64,000 bases of DNA from Hyphomonas sp. L-53-1-40 (GCF_000682775.1 NZ_AWFI01000001.1:744001-808000); one strand, 5' to 3'; numbered from the stretch's first letter, positions 17,665 through 27,395 are shown. A program made the numbers and translations. Notes: generated by a model not told the origin, from the letters alone.

Positions 17665-19134
17665 ATGTTCGACATCCGCGCCATCCGCGAAAACCCCGAG
17701 GCTTTCCGCGCCGCCTGGAACCGGAAGAAGCCGGAGCTTGGCAATGTGGTGGACGATATTCACGTGCATGACGCGGCCCTGCGCACGGCTGTGACCGACA
17801 AGCAGGAAGCGGAAAAGCTGCGCAATGAGACCTCCAAGCTTATCGGCCGGGCCAAAGCCTCGGGTGATGAGGCGGAGTTCGAGCGCCTGCGCAAGATCGT
17901 GGCCGACGCCAAGGACACGATCGAGGCTGCCCGCAAGCTGCTCGACGATCTGCTCTATGGCCTGCCGAACATTCCGCTGGCCGAAGTGCCCGAAGGCCAG
18001 GACGAGGATGGCAATGTCGAAAAGGCCCGCTGGGGCGAACCGAAATCCTATGGTTTCGAGGTGAAAGACCATGCCGATCTCGGCGAAGCGCTTGGCATGA
18101 TGGATTTCGAGACGGCCGCCAAGATGAGTGGCGCACGTTTTGTGCTGCTCAAGGGCAAGCTCGCCCGGTTCGAGCGCGCACTCGCGGCCTTCATGCTGGA
18201 CGTGCAGACCGAAGAGCATGGGTACACGGAATGCTCGCCGCCGCTGTTGGTGAAGGATCAGGCGCTGGTTGGTACGGGACAGCTGCCGAAATTTGAGGAA
18301 GACCTTTTTAAAACATCGGCGATTACGCAAATTGGACTGGAGCAATATGCCGCCGAGAGCGCAAAAGTTGCTGCTGACAACATTGAAATGCACATCCTCT
18401 CAGATGATGAGATAAAAAATGCTGATGTGAACGCCGTATTGGCTGGGTTTCGGCAGGAACGCGAGGGCTTCGAAAACAAAGAGGCTTCGAGCCATTTAGA
18501 GCGTTTAAAAGAGTTATTCGGTCAAAACCACTATCTCATCCCAACCGCCGAAGTTCCGCTGACGAACATTGTCCGTGAAAGCATCATCGAGCCCGGCGAG
18601 CTACCAAAGCGCTTCACGGCCCACACGCCGTGTTTCCGCTCGGAAGCGGGCAGCGCGGGGCGCGACACCAAAGGCATGATCCGGTTGCACCAGTTCAACA
18701 AGGTCGAGATGGTCTCTGTCGTCGCGAACGAGGAAGAAGGACTGGCCGAACTCGAACGCATGACCGAATGCGCCGAGGCGATCCTGAAAAAGCTCGACCT
18801 GCCATTCCGCCGGATGCTGCTCTGCGCAGGCGACATGGGCGCAGGGGCGCGCAAGACCTATGACCTCGAAGTCTGGTTGCCGAGCCAGGACACCTATCGC
18901 GAGATCAGCTCATGCTCCTATTGCGGCGACTATCAGGCCCGCCGCATGGGCGCACGCTATCGCCCGGAAGCCGGCGCCAAGCCCGAATTCGTCCACACGC
19001 TGAACGGCTCCGGCCTGGCGGTTGGGCGGACTCTGGTCGCGATTCTCGAGAACTACCAGAATGAAGACGGCTCCATCACCGTGCCGGAAGCGCTGCGCGG
19101 ATACATGGGCGAGCTGAAGGTGATTTCGGCATGA
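17665..19134 (+). CDS. serS: Seryl-tRNA synthetase with an internal 70-codon insertion
   Basis: Class II synthetase that charges tRNA-Ser. Its 489 residues are about 60 more than the usual 425-430. The N-terminal coiled-coil arm (about 30-100) and the catalytic motifs are intact: [29 protein letters not shown] (motif 2), and [20 protein letters not shown] (motif 3). The extra length is a helical, AT-rich block between DLFKT and [10 protein letters not shown] (see the separate entry). The next gene, surE, overlaps by four bases (ATGA). The enzyme is probably functional because all motifs and the reading frame are preserved. The start ATG at 17665 gives [18 protein letters not shown], a standard N-terminus. 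Confidence 0.95.
   Translation: MFDIRAIRENPEAFRAAWNRKKPELGNVVDDIHVHDAALRTAVTDKQEAEKLRNETSKLIGRAKASGDEAEFERLRKIVADAKDTIEAARKLLDDLLYGLPNIPLAEVPEGQDEDGNVEKARWGEPKSYGFEVKDHADLGEALGMMDFETAAKMSGARFVLLKGKLARFERALAAFMLDVQTEEHGYTECSPPLLVKDQALVGTGQLPKFEEDLFKTSAITQIGLEQYAAESAKVAADNIEMHILSDDEIKNADVNAVLAGFRQEREGFENKEASSHLERLKELFGQNHYLIPTAEVPLTNIVRESIIEPGELPKRFTAHTPCFRSEAGSAGRDTKGMIRLHQFNKVEMVSVVANEEEGLAELERMTECAEAILKKLDLPFRRMLLCAGDMGAGARKTYDLEVWLPSQDTYREISSCSYCGDYQARRMGARYRPEAGAKPEFVHTLNGSGLAVGRTLVAILENYQNEDGSITVPEALRGYMGELKVISA
18316..18525 (+). other. AT-rich in-frame insertion of 70 codons inside serS
   Basis: Between the conserved DLFKT and [13 protein letters not shown] segments, where E. coli SerRS has about 16 residues, there are about 70. 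The block runs from [15 protein letters not shown] to KELFGQ, looks helical and charged, and keeps the frame. By hand count the 240 bases at 18301-18540 are about 45% GC, against about 60% in the 120 bases before. No clear inverted or direct repeats border it, so its origin is open. Confidence 0.75.
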
Positions 19135-19892
19135 GAATCCTGCTGACGAATGATGACGGCATCAACGCGCCGGGCCTTGCGGTGCTGGAAGACATTGCGC
19201 GGGAAATTTCCGACGATGTCTGGATCGCCGCGCCGGAAGAGGAACAGTCCGGCAAGGGCCGCGCCATTTCGCTGACCCATCCGGTCCGTACGCGCGAAGT
19301 GGGCGACAAGGCCTGGGCCGTGGCGGGCACGCCGTCCGACTGCGTCCTGCTGGCGACGCACAATCTGATGCCGGAAAAGCCGGACCTTGTGCTGTCCGGC
19401 GTCAATCGCGGCCAGAACATTGCCGAGGATACGAGCTTCTCCGGAACGATCGCGGCGGCGCTGTTCGGCATGCAGCTCGGCATTCCGTCCATCGCACTCA
19501 GCCAGTCGCAGAGCTTCCGGGAGCGCGGCTCCCTGCCTTGGGACACCGCCCGGGCCTGGGGCAGCAAGGCGATCAAACCGCTGATCGAGCATGGTTGGCC
19601 TGGCGATGCAGTGATGAACGTGAACTTCCCGGATGTTGAGCCCGATGAGGTGAAGGGCATCCAGATCACCCGTCAGGGCTTCCGCGACGAATCGATCATC
19701 CATACTGACCGCCGCGAAGACCTGCGGGGCAATGATTATTACTGGATCGGGTACAAGGGCAAACTCTCCAAACCGGATGCTGGCACCGATTTGCGGGCGA
19801 TCTATGACGGCTATGTCTCCATCTCCCCGCTTCATGTGGACTTGACGCATGAAGTATTCCTCCGGACGCTGCGGGAGCTATGGAAGAGCTGA
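19131..19892 (+). CDS. surE: 5'/3'-nucleotidase SurE
   Basis: A metal-dependent nucleoside-monophosphate phosphatase linked to stationary-phase survival. It has 253 residues. The start [16 protein letters not shown] holds the Asp-Asp metal ligands, and the family's conserved [12 protein letters not shown] and [18 protein letters not shown] follow. It overlaps serS by four bases and pcm by 13, matching the common surE-pcm arrangement. The reading frame is intact. Confidence 0.95.
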   Translation: MRILLTNDDGINAPGLAVLEDIAREISDDVWIAAPEEEQSGKGRAISLTHPVRTREVGDKAWAVAGTPSDCVLLATHNLMPEKPDLVLSGVNRGQNIAEDTSFSGTIAAALFGMQLGIPSIALSQSQSFRERGSLPWDTARAWGSKAIKPLIEHGWPGDAVMNVNFPDVEPDEVKGIQITRQGFRDESIIHTDRREDLRGNDYYWIGYKGKLSKPDAGTDLRAIYDGYVSISPLHVDLTHEVFLRTLRELWKS

Positions 19893-20533
19893 TCGCCGAC
19901 CCGTTCCGTGCCGCCCGACTTGTCCTGCGCTTGCGTCAGGAGGGGGTCACGGATGATGGCGTGCTGAGAGCGATGGAAACGGTCGACCGGGGAGCCTTTG
20001 TCGATGATCCCGCCCTGAAAGACCTTGCCTTTGCTGACTGCGTGGTGCCCATCCCGTGCGGCCAGACAATCCCGCGCCCGGCGGCGACCGGGCAATTGCT
20101 TCAGGCGCTGGGCCTCGGCCGCGAGCGCAAGGCGCGTCTTCTGGTGATTGGCATGGGGTCTGGATATATCGCCGCATTGGCCGGTCAGCTTGCCGCGGAT
20201 GTGTTTGGCGTCGAGCGGTACAACAAGCTGACCGATCATGCGCGTCAACGGATTGTGAGCCTTGGCCTCGACAATCTTGCGGTGCGCCACGGCGATGGCC
20301 TGCTCGGCTGGGCTGAGCGCGGGCCATATGAACGCGTCCTCATCACGGGGCAAGTGGATGCGATCCCTCAGGCTCTGTTCGACCAGCTCAAGCCTGGCGG
20401 ATTGGTGATCACACCGATGCAACACGAAGGGCGCCAGCAGATTGCGCGCATGGCGCGCGACGGCACGACTGAATGGTTCAGCCTGTCGCATGAGTTGGCG
20501 CCTATAGTGCCGGGATGTTCCCAGGCGCTATAG
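19880..20533 (+). CDS. pcm: Protein-L-isoaspartate O-methyltransferase
   Basis: This enzyme repairs isoaspartyl damage in proteins using S-adenosylmethionine. It has 217 residues. The SAM-binding motif is VIGMGSGYIAALAGQLA (with Gly-x-Gly), preceded by the substrate-side IPCGQTIPRPAATGQLLQAL, and followed by VFGVERYNKL and the C-terminal LKPGGLVITPM. It starts at ATG 19880 inside the end of surE. The motif normally reads GTGSGY; here it is GMGSGY, which should not prevent binding. Confidence 0.93.
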   Translation: MEELIADPFRAARLVLRLRQEGVTDDGVLRAMETVDRGAFVDDPALKDLAFADCVVPIPCGQTIPRPAATGQLLQALGLGRERKARLLVIGMGSGYIAALAGQLAADVFGVERYNKLTDHARQRIVSLGLDNLAVRHGDGLLGWAERGPYERVLITGQVDAIPQALFDQLKPGGLVITPMQHEGRQQIARMARDGTTEWFSLSHELAPIVPGCSQAL

Positions 20534-20627
20534 TTGCAGTGGTTTCATCTGCAGGGCTTGTTTGCCAATGCAACTGCCCACAGCTATAGGAGCAACACAT
20601 TTTCAGGGGTCGATGGGAGAGAACCAA

Positions 20628-20999
20628 ATGCTGACCAGACTTGCCACGCTGACCGCAGGCGCCGCCATTGTAACACTGCCGGCCTTGGCGCAGGCCGCGC
20701 CAAGCGCGTCGGGTCCGAGCATCATGAGCCAGGTGCTCTTGTTCCTGCCGTTGATCCTGATCTTCTACTTCCTGCTGATCCGCCCGCAGCAACAGCGCGC
20801 GAAGAAGCACAAGGCCCTGATCGAGAACATCAAGAAGGGCGATACGATCGTCACGTCCGGCGGCATCGTCGGCAAGGTGACCAAGGCGGGCGACGAGGAA
20901 GTCACGGTCGAACTGGCCGAAGGCGTTCGCGTCCAGATCATCAAGCAGATGGTGATCGACGTTCGTGGCAAGAACCAGCCTGTCGCCGCCAACGATTAA
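20628..20999 (+). CDS. yajC: Preprotein translocase subunit YajC
   Basis: An accessory membrane subunit of the SecDF complex. The 123 residues have an N-terminal hydrophobic stretch, the membrane helix VLLFLPLILIFYFLLIRPQQ, then the conserved QQQRAKKHKALIENIKKGDT, VTSGGIVGKV and a hydrophilic C-terminus. The start ATG at 20628 follows GGGAGAG; the open frame upstream is unlike the family. It precedes secD by 48 bases, the classic yajC-secD-secF order. Confidence 0.95.
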   Translation: MLTRLATLTAGAAIVTLPALAQAAPSASGPSIMSQVLLFLPLILIFYFLLIRPQQQRAKKHKALIENIKKGDTIVTSGGIVGKVTKAGDEEVTVELAEGVRVQIIKQMVIDVRGKNQPVAAND

Positions 21000-21047
21000 G
21001 GGCCTGCAGGGCCCGCTTGCGGCCCTTCGCATGACAAGGAATTCCGC

Positions 21048-22655
21048 ATGCTTCAGTTTCCACCTTGGAAGGTCGCGCTTGTTCTTCTGACGCTGGCATG
21101 GGGTGTCGTCATGGCGCTGCCGAATGTCGTGAACATGGATGATGCGCCGGGTTTCATGCCCAAAAAGGGCGTTAATCTCGGCCTAGACCTTCAGGGCGGC
21201 GTATACCTGATGATGGAAATCAATCCAGACGAGGTGATTGCCAACCGTCTGGAAGTGTTTGCCGGTGATGTGCGCAGCGCGTTTACCAATGTGACGCCGT
21301 CCGAGCGTATTGGCCATCTGCCAGACGTGAAGGGGCGCCAGCTGGAGATTACGCTGACGCGTCCTGACGCCGAAGGCAACTTTCCGATGGACGAGGCGCT
21401 CCGTCGTATGCGCAAGCTGAACGGCAATGTGGAAGGCGCGATTGGCGGCGCGAAGACGTACGAAATCGAACAGCTCGGCACAGACCGGATTCTCGTCACT
21501 GTTCCCGCCGCATCAGAAGAAGCGTTGATGAAAGACGCTCTGGGCAAGACGATGACCATCGTTCGTCGCCGCGTCGATCCCGACGGTGTTTCCGAAATCT
21601 CGATCACGCCGCAGGGCAATGACCGGATCATTCTTGAGGCGCCAGGCGAGCCCGACCCGCAACGCTTGAAGGATTTGCTCAGCCGTGACGGCAAGATGAC
21701 GTTCAATCTTGTTGATGACAGCCCATCCGCGATCACCTCGGCGCAGGCAGGCGTGGCGCGCGCGGGCTATCGCTTGCTGGAAGGGCCGACGACCGGGGCG
21801 CTGCTTGTGCGGAATATTCCTGAAGTGACCGGCGCAGATATTGCCAACGCAGCGCAAGGTTTTGACGAAGGTAACCGGCCACAGATTACGTTCCGCCTCA
21901 ACAGCAATGGTGCGCGGAAATTCTACGACACGACCCGCAACAATTCGGGCAAGCTGTTCGCGATTGTTCTGGATGACGTGATCATGTCTGCGCCGCGCAT
22001 CAATGAACCAATCCCTGGCGGGAATGTTCGCATCACGGGTGATTTCACCCAGGAGGAGGCCACGGACCTCGCCGCGATCATTGAAGCCGGTGAAATGCCG
22101 GCCAAGGTGCAATTCCTGGATCAGCGCACGGTTAGCGCTACGCTGGGGCATGACTCCATTCGCGCCGGTACACGCGCATCCATGATCGGTCTCGCCCTTG
22201 TCGCGATCTTCATGATCATCGCTTACGGCCTGATGGGGGGCTTCGCTGTCGGTTCGTTGGCAGCGAACATCGTACTGATCCTTGGTGGATTGTCTGGTCT
22301 TGGTGCAACGCTTACCTTGCCGGGCATTGCGGGTATCATCCTGACCATCGGCATGGCGGTGGATGCCAACGTGCTTGTGTTCGAGCGTATCCGCGAAGAA
22401 CAACGTGCAGGGCGGTCACCTTTGACAGCTGTTCAGGCGGGCTATGAGCGCGCTTTCTCTACCATTCTCGATGCCAACGTCACCACGCTGATCGCGGCTA
22501 TCATTCTTTACCTTCTGGGCTCCGGTCCAGTGAAGGGCTTCGCTGTGACGTTGGCCATCGGTATTGTCACATCGGTGTTCACCGCCTTTGTCGTGACCCG
22601 CTGGTTCACGGTCATGTGGTTGAAAACCTTCCGTCCCAAGAAGCTCGCGGTCTAG
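21048..22655 (+). CDS. secD: Protein translocase subunit SecD
   Basis: Part of the SecDF complex, which uses the proton gradient to pull exported proteins across the inner membrane. It has 535 residues. After the first helix (LVLLTLAWGVVMALPNVV) comes NLGLDLQGGVYLMMEI, then a large periplasmic domain with RRVDPDGVSEISI, and five C-terminal helices with GMAVDANVLVFERIREE, the conserved Asp-Ala-Asn motif. It is followed by secF after 18 bases. No anomaly is seen. Confidence 0.96.
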   Translation: MLQFPPWKVALVLLTLAWGVVMALPNVVNMDDAPGFMPKKGVNLGLDLQGGVYLMMEINPDEVIANRLEVFAGDVRSAFTNVTPSERIGHLPDVKGRQLEITLTRPDAEGNFPMDEALRRMRKLNGNVEGAIGGAKTYEIEQLGTDRILVTVPAASEEALMKDALGKTMTIVRRRVDPDGVSEISITPQGNDRIILEAPGEPDPQRLKDLLSRDGKMTFNLVDDSPSAITSAQAGVARAGYRLLEGPTTGALLVRNIPEVTGADIANAAQGFDEGNRPQITFRLNSNGARKFYDTTRNNSGKLFAIVLDDVIMSAPRINEPIPGGNVRITGDFTQEEATDLAAIIEAGEMPAKVQFLDQRTVSATLGHDSIRAGTRASMIGLALVAIFMIIAYGLMGGFAVGSLAANIVLILGGLSGLGATLTLPGIAGIILTIGMAVDANVLVFERIREEQRAGRSPLTAVQAGYERAFSTILDANVTTLIAAIILYLLGSGPVKGFAVTLAIGIVTSVFTAFVVTRWFTVMWLKTFRPKKLAV

Positions 22656-22673
22656 GCCCGGAGGAGATACGAT

Positions 22674-23657
22674 ATGCTACTCAAATACTGGCCCCAAAAG
22701 ACCAATCTGAGCTTCATGAACCTTCGCCTGATTGGCGCAGTTGTCTCAGCGGTGCTGATTGCATCCTCCATCTTCTTCCTCGCGACGCGGGGGCTGAACT
22801 TCGGCGTCGACTTTGCAGGCGGTACAGTGATGGAGTTGGAGCAAACGGACACGATCACCGTGGAAGGTGTGCGTCAGGCAATGCCGCTCAACGCTGATGT
22901 GAACAGTGCGGTCGGCACCGATGCGCGCAGTATCGTGGTCGTGAAATACGGCGAAGCAGATGCGTCCATTCTCGGGGAAGAATTTCAGGCGCTCTCTGCC
23001 AGCGACCAGGCCGAACGCGCGACGGGTGCGACCAACGAACTGGTGACAGAAACGCTGAAAGAGGCGCTGGGCATAACTGACGAGCAGATCCTCCGCAATG
23101 ACTCGGTGGGCCCCAAGGTTTCGCAGGAATTGTTTAGGGACGGGATCACGGCGCTGATTGCAGCCCTTGCGCTGATGCTGGTCTATATCTGGTTCCGGTT
23201 CGAGTGGCAGTTCTCGGTCGGCGCCGTGGCGGCGCTCGCACATGACGTGATCATCACGCTCGGCGTATTTGCGTTCCTTCAGATGGAATTCAATCTGACC
23301 ACTATTGCGGCCCTGCTGACAATCATTGGTTACTCGATGAACGACACGGTCGTTGTGTTTGACCGGGTGCGTGAAGAGAAGCGCAAGTACAAGAAGATGG
23401 CCGACAAGGAGGTCATCGACCTTGCGCTGAATGGCACGCTATCACGGACCTTGCTCACCTCTGGCACGACCCTGTTGGCTTTGATGGCGATCTTCTTTCT
23501 GGGCGGTCCAGTCCTGCGCGGCATGAGCTTCGCGTTGATCTGGGGCGTATTTATCGGGACGTACTCGTCCATCTTCATCGCCTCGACCATCGTTCTGGCG
23601 TTGGGCATGGATCTCAACAAGAAACCGATTGAGGATGTTCCGGGCTTTCAGGGCTGA
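22674..23657 (+). CDS. secF: Protein translocase subunit SecF
   Basis: Partner of SecD. The 327 residues carry the family's GLNFGVDFAGGTVMELEQT after the first helix, then the periplasmic domain, and the conserved GYSMNDTVVVFDRVREEKR and LNGTLSRTLLTSGTTLLALM in the membrane region. It has a GGAGGAG-like ribosome-binding site (GGAGGAGATACG). It ends 18 bases before a convergent gene. Confidence 0.96.
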   Translation: MLLKYWPQKTNLSFMNLRLIGAVVSAVLIASSIFFLATRGLNFGVDFAGGTVMELEQTDTITVEGVRQAMPLNADVNSAVGTDARSIVVVKYGEADASILGEEFQALSASDQAERATGATNELVTETLKEALGITDEQILRNDSVGPKVSQELFRDGITALIAALALMLVYIWFRFEWQFSVGAVAALAHDVIITLGVFAFLQMEFNLTTIAALLTIIGYSMNDTVVVFDRVREEKRKYKKMADKEVIDLALNGTLSRTLLTSGTTLLALMAIFFLGGPVLRGMSFALIWGVFIGTYSSIFIASTIVLALGMDLNKKPIEDVPGFQG

Positions 23658-23674
23658 TCGCCCGGGCCCCCGGC

Positions 23675-24238
23675 CTAATTGTCCAGGACGATAACCTTGT
23701 CCATCAGCGCGTCGATGGCTTGCTGTGGCGTATCGCTGTGAACCAGTGATGCACGGAAGCCTTCCGGTGTGAACTTGCCGTCGATGATGTGTTCCATCAG
23801 TTCGAAGAAGGGCGACCAGAATCCGTCTTCGTCGAGGAAGGCCATTGGCTTGGCATGCAGGCCGAGGCGTGCCCAAGACAAGATTTCGACCGCCTCTTCC
23901 AGCGTTCCGATCCCGCCTGGCAAAACGATGAAGGCATCAGATTCATCAAACATCATTTGCTTGCGGGTGTGCATATCGTCGACGATACGGTGCTCAACAT
24001 CCTCGTAGATCCGTTCCTTGTTGAGCAGGAAGCGCGGCATGATGCCCAGCACATCGCCTGCGGCTTCATGGGCTGATCGCGCGCACGCACCCATCAGGCC
24101 AACGCCGCCGCCGCCATAGACAAGGCGGATATCGCGTTTGGCCAGTTCGCGGCCCAGTTCTTCGGCCAGTTTGATATAGCCCGGCTGAACATCGTCGGAC
24201 GCGCCGCAATAAACGCAGATGGATTTGATATTCGTCAT
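23675..24238 (-). CDS. LOG-family nucleotide phosphoribohydrolase
   Basis: A lonely-guy family enzyme, expected to release a base from nucleoside 5'-monophosphates (in plants, cytokinin precursors). Its 187 residues have the signature PGGIGTLEEAVEILSW, with the TIGR00730-type Rossmann start SICVYCGASDD and LVYGGGGVGLMGACA. HTRKQMMFDESDAFIVLPGG is also typical. The start at ATG 24238 is chosen because the upstream frame is not conserved-looking. The gene diverges from the exporter gene at 24393. The biological substrate in bacteria is uncertain. Confidence 0.92.
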   Translation of the reverse strand: MTNIKSICVYCGASDDVQPGYIKLAEELGRELAKRDIRLVYGGGGVGLMGACARSAHEAAGDVLGIMPRFLLNKERIYEDVEHRIVDDMHTRKQMMFDESDAFIVLPGGIGTLEEAVEILSWARLGLHAKPMAFLDEDGFWSPFFELMEHIIDGKFTPEGFRASLVHSDTPQQAIDALMDKVIVLDN

Positions 24239-24392
24239 GCGGGGTTCGCCTTTCAAACTTGCCTCAGCGAGGCGTGCCGTTGCCCTATATGGGGCCTCGT
24301 ATTCCTCGACCAGTGACAATTTCAGGACGTTTCGCTGTTCGGCGCAACATGCAGGGTTTGCTGATCTGTCATTTTGTTCCCATATGCGGGCG

Positions 24393-26231
24393 ATGACGAA
24401 TCCTCACGCTGCCGCCGCTGACCATGACAAGATCGAAAGCGCTGATGGCGGGATCGGCGTCTCCATTCTCCGAATCCTGAAGCTGCTCGCGCGTCCGGAA
24501 CTGTCGAAATGGCGGCCAATCATGGTGATCGCAATCTTGATCACACTCGCCGCTTCGGTTTTGGAGGTGATTTCACCCCTGCTGCTAGGTCATGCAATCA
24601 ACCGCGCGGTTCCGGAAGGTGGCGAAGCGGCAGCCTTCGGCGCGGCTGCATATTGGCTCGCGATCGGGATTGGCGTCCGTTTTCTTGCTGCGGCCATGCC
24701 ACAGGTGCGCGACTGGCTGTTTTCTCCCGTTAGTCAGGACGCACAACGCGTCGCCAGCGTGGATGCGTTTGGCCATGCGCAGTCTCTTTCTCTGAACTTC
24801 CACCAGACTCGGCGGACCGGCGCACTCAATCGGGTCATCGAGCGCGGTGCCAGTGCCATCGACTATTTGATTCGCTTCCTCGCCTTCAATATAGGGCCGA
24901 CCTTCGTGCGGCTGGTGCTCGCCTCCATCGCGCTCGGCGTCGCTTATGATTACCGCCTGTCCCTGATCGCGGTCTTTACGATAATCATCTATGTCATCGC
25001 CACAGTAATCATCACCGAATGGCGCGTGCGTCAGCGCCGCCGGATGAATGAAGCCGACACCCATTTCCGGGCGACCTCCGTCGACATTCTGACCAATTTC
25101 GAAACCGTGAAGGCATTTGCTGCTGAACGCCGCGAAACCGGTCGGTTCAATGAGGCGATGCGCAACTACAACCATCGATATGTAGATGCAGTCCGGTCGA
25201 TGTATGTCCTGAACGCAACGCAAGCGGTGGTAATGAATGCTGGCTTGTTGGCGGTGCTCGTCCTATCGGCATGGAATGTCATCCAGGGAACCATGTTGGT
25301 CGGCGACCTGACGGCCGTCATGCTTATGCTGCTGTCACTTTATGCGCCGCTAAATATTCTCGGTTGGGCCTGGCGGGAGATCAAGCAGGGCGCGGTGGAC
25401 CTCGAAAAGCTCTACGGGCTGCTTGCCATGAAAACCGAAGTGTCTGATGCGCCAGATGCGATGCCATTGTCTAAGCCGACCGGACATGTCGAATTCCGCA
25501 ATGTGGGTTTCAACCATGAAGGCCGTGCGGTTGGCGTGCAGGATGTCAGTTTTGACTTGCTGCCCGGTCGCAAGGTTGCGTTTGTCGGCACATCTGGCGC
25601 GGGAAAGTCTACGCTGCTTAAGCTCCTGTTCCGCTTCTACGATGTCGATCAGGGCAGCGTGCTTGTTGATGGGCACGATGTGAGATCGCTGACACAGGAA
25701 TCCCTGCGCAAGGCGCTTGGGCTCGTGCCTCAGGACGTTGTTCTGTTCAATGACACGATCCGGTCCAACATCGCTTACGCGCGTCCCGATGCCAGCGACG
25801 AGGAGCTGCGGGATGCTGCGCGCCGGGCGCAATTACTCGATTTCATCGAATCGCTTCCCGAAGGCTGGAAGACACGCGTTGGCGAGCGGGGCCTGAAACT
25901 GTCTGGAGGTGAGAAACAGCGCGTCGGAATTGCCCGCGTGATTCTGGCCGATCCGTCCATCCTCGTGCTGGACGAGGCCACGTCAGCGCTGGACAGTGCG
26001 ACGGAAGAGGCCGTGCAAGACGCGCTTGAGGATGCCGCCGAGGGGCGTACGACATTGATGGTCGCCCACCGCCTGTCTACCGTGAAATCTGCTGACGAGA
26101 TCATCGTTCTCGATGCCGGGCGAGTGATTGAGCGCGGCACACATGCAGACCTGCTGGCAAAAGGCGGCAAATATGCTGATATGTGGGAAAGACAGGCCAA
26201 GAGCGCGGAGATCGCGCTCGCTGCGGAATAG
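24393..26231 (+). CDS. ATM1-type ABC exporter (permease-ATPase fusion)
   Basis: A half-transporter of the ATM1/heavy-metal-tolerance family, linked to export of glutathione-type or iron-sulfur-related compounds and metals. It has 612 residues: six membrane helices (about 50-340), then an ATPase domain. Walker A GTSGAGKST is near residue 399, the signature LSGGEKQRVGIARVI near 503 and Walker B ILVLDEATSALDS near 522. RLSLNFHQTRRTGAL-type coupling sequence (SLSLNFHQTRRTGALNR) and VPQDVVLFNDTIRSNIAY are characteristic of ATM1. The first start codons are ATG at 24384 and 24393; I take 24393. It is 15 bases upstream of the next gene, so probably co-transcribed. Confidence 0.9.
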   Translation: MTNPHAAAADHDKIESADGGIGVSILRILKLLARPELSKWRPIMVIAILITLAASVLEVISPLLLGHAINRAVPEGGEAAAFGAAAYWLAIGIGVRFLAAAMPQVRDWLFSPVSQDAQRVASVDAFGHAQSLSLNFHQTRRTGALNRVIERGASAIDYLIRFLAFNIGPTFVRLVLASIALGVAYDYRLSLIAVFTIIIYVIATVIITEWRVRQRRRMNEADTHFRATSVDILTNFETVKAFAAERRETGRFNEAMRNYNHRYVDAVRSMYVLNATQAVVMNAGLLAVLVLSAWNVIQGTMLVGDLTAVMLMLLSLYAPLNILGWAWREIKQGAVDLEKLYGLLAMKTEVSDAPDAMPLSKPTGHVEFRNVGFNHEGRAVGVQDVSFDLLPGRKVAFVGTSGAGKSTLLKLLFRFYDVDQGSVLVDGHDVRSLTQESLRKALGLVPQDVVLFNDTIRSNIAYARPDASDEELRDAARRAQLLDFIESLPEGWKTRVGERGLKLSGGEKQRVGIARVILADPSILVLDEATSALDSATEEAVQDALEDAAEGRTTLMVAHRLSTVKSADEIIVLDAGRVIERGTHADLLAKGGKYADMWERQAKSAEIALAAE

Positions 26232-26246
26232 AAAAGGCTGGCGGGC

Positions 26247-27110
26247 ATGACCGAAGACCTCGAACGGAAGACGACGCCCTGGATGACCGGCGGGCTCGAT
26301 TGGGAGGGCGTTGCGGCTGCGTTGGCCTCCCTTCTGGTCGGCCTGTTGCTAAGTTGGGTCTGGGATCCACTCTTCTGGGTTGGGTTTGCCGGGATGATCG
26401 CTGCCTTGATGGCGGCGCGCTGGGCCAAGCGAACCGCGCCAGATCTTGCCAGCGGCATTGTGGCGCCGTGCGATGGGGTGGTGGTATCAGTGACCCCAGC
26501 CGATCCGCCGGGCGAATTGCGCATGGCCGGCGCGGAAACCACACGCATCCGGATATCTTCGTCGCCGGCCACAACGAACCGACTCTACGCGCCGATTGCT
26601 GGCAGTCTGGAAAGCCTCATTACGGAAGACGGCGAACAAACTGTCCCATTTGCCATGCGCCCTGATGCAGACGGATTGGCGATTTCATACCTGTTGTTTG
26701 AAAGCCGTGCACAGCAGGTAGGTGTGCGCATCGCGACAGGCGGTCTTGGCCCACGTCAGGAATTGGAAGCTGAATCGGGCGATATCATGCGACTTGGACG
26801 CGTGTTCGGAAAACGACGGCTGGGCGGTTGGTGCGATGTGTATGTTCCGGCCAAAACCGGCCAGTTGATCTGGCCTGGTCAGACATTGATCGGGGGGGAA
26901 ACCGTGCTGGGCCGTCTGGAATCCGATCGCGACGAAGGCTCTTTCGAGACGATGTCGGGAGAGGCAGGTGAATTGCCATTAGGCGTGACGGAGGATGAAT
27001 CGGTCGAGGATGACGATTATCCGGAGCCCGACGAGGCAGATACACCTGACGATCCGGCTGTTATGCTGGCGCGGTTGAAGGAAGCCACGAAGAACAAACC
27101 TGAAGACTAG
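26247..27110 (+). CDS. Phosphatidylserine decarboxylase-like protein lacking the autocleavage motif
   Basis: A 287-residue protein with two N-terminal membrane helices (about 22-57) and a domain that follows phosphatidylserine decarboxylase (PSD). GIVAPCDGVVVSV parallels the usual VSPADGxV, SSPATTNRLYAPIAGSL parallels the segment with the His motif, and RLGRVFGKRRLGGWCDVYVP parallels the FGSRVDVYLP end. The Ser that autocleaves to form the pyruvoyl cofactor is missing; the family Gly-Ser position reads GKRRLGG. The last 50 residues are very acidic. So it is a PSD relative, probably without decarboxylase activity. It follows the ABC exporter by 15 bases and overlaps the convergent DUF2842 gene by four bases. 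Confidence 0.75.
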   Translation: MTEDLERKTTPWMTGGLDWEGVAAALASLLVGLLLSWVWDPLFWVGFAGMIAALMAARWAKRTAPDLASGIVAPCDGVVVSVTPADPPGELRMAGAETTRIRISSSPATTNRLYAPIAGSLESLITEDGEQTVPFAMRPDADGLAISYLLFESRAQQVGVRIATGGLGPRQELEAESGDIMRLGRVFGKRRLGGWCDVYVPAKTGQLIWPGQTLIGGETVLGRLESDRDEGSFETMSGEAGELPLGVTEDESVEDDDYPEPDEADTPDDPAVMLARLKEATKNKPED

Positions 27111-27322
27111 TCTTCCTGTCGCGGCGCATCGCGATTCATCCATGCGAAGATCGGCTTGAACGGGATGATCCAACCGATTCCTGCAAATACGTAGAACAGC
27201 ATTTCAGCCCATTTCGGCCAGCCTGAGACAATCGGACCGACCGAGCCAACCATGATAATCCAGCAGACCATGAAGGCCAGCAGGATCAAGCTCGCGACGA
27301 TTTTCCTGGTCGGATAGCTCAT
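27107..27322 (-). CDS. DUF2842 small membrane protein
   Basis: A 71-residue protein with two membrane helices (about 10-30 and 42-60). It matches DUF2842, a family of alphaproteobacterial inner-membrane proteins of unknown role: start MSYPTRKIVASLILLAFM, then WPKWAEMLFYVFAGIGWIIP and the short C-terminal PIFAWMNRDA. The start ATG at 27322 is preferred over the upstream frame. Its stop codon overlaps that of the convergent PSD-like gene within a 14-base palindrome (GAAGACTAGTCTTC). Confidence 0.85.
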   Translation of the reverse strand: MSYPTRKIVASLILLAFMVCWIIMVGSVGPIVSGWPKWAEMLFYVFAGIGWIIPFKPIFAWMNRDAPRQED

Positions 27323-27395
27323 GGTTATGTCTCTCAATTCCACGTGCGACTTTGCCGCCTCTTGCGCGGGCGTCTGCTTGGATCATGTATCTCAC

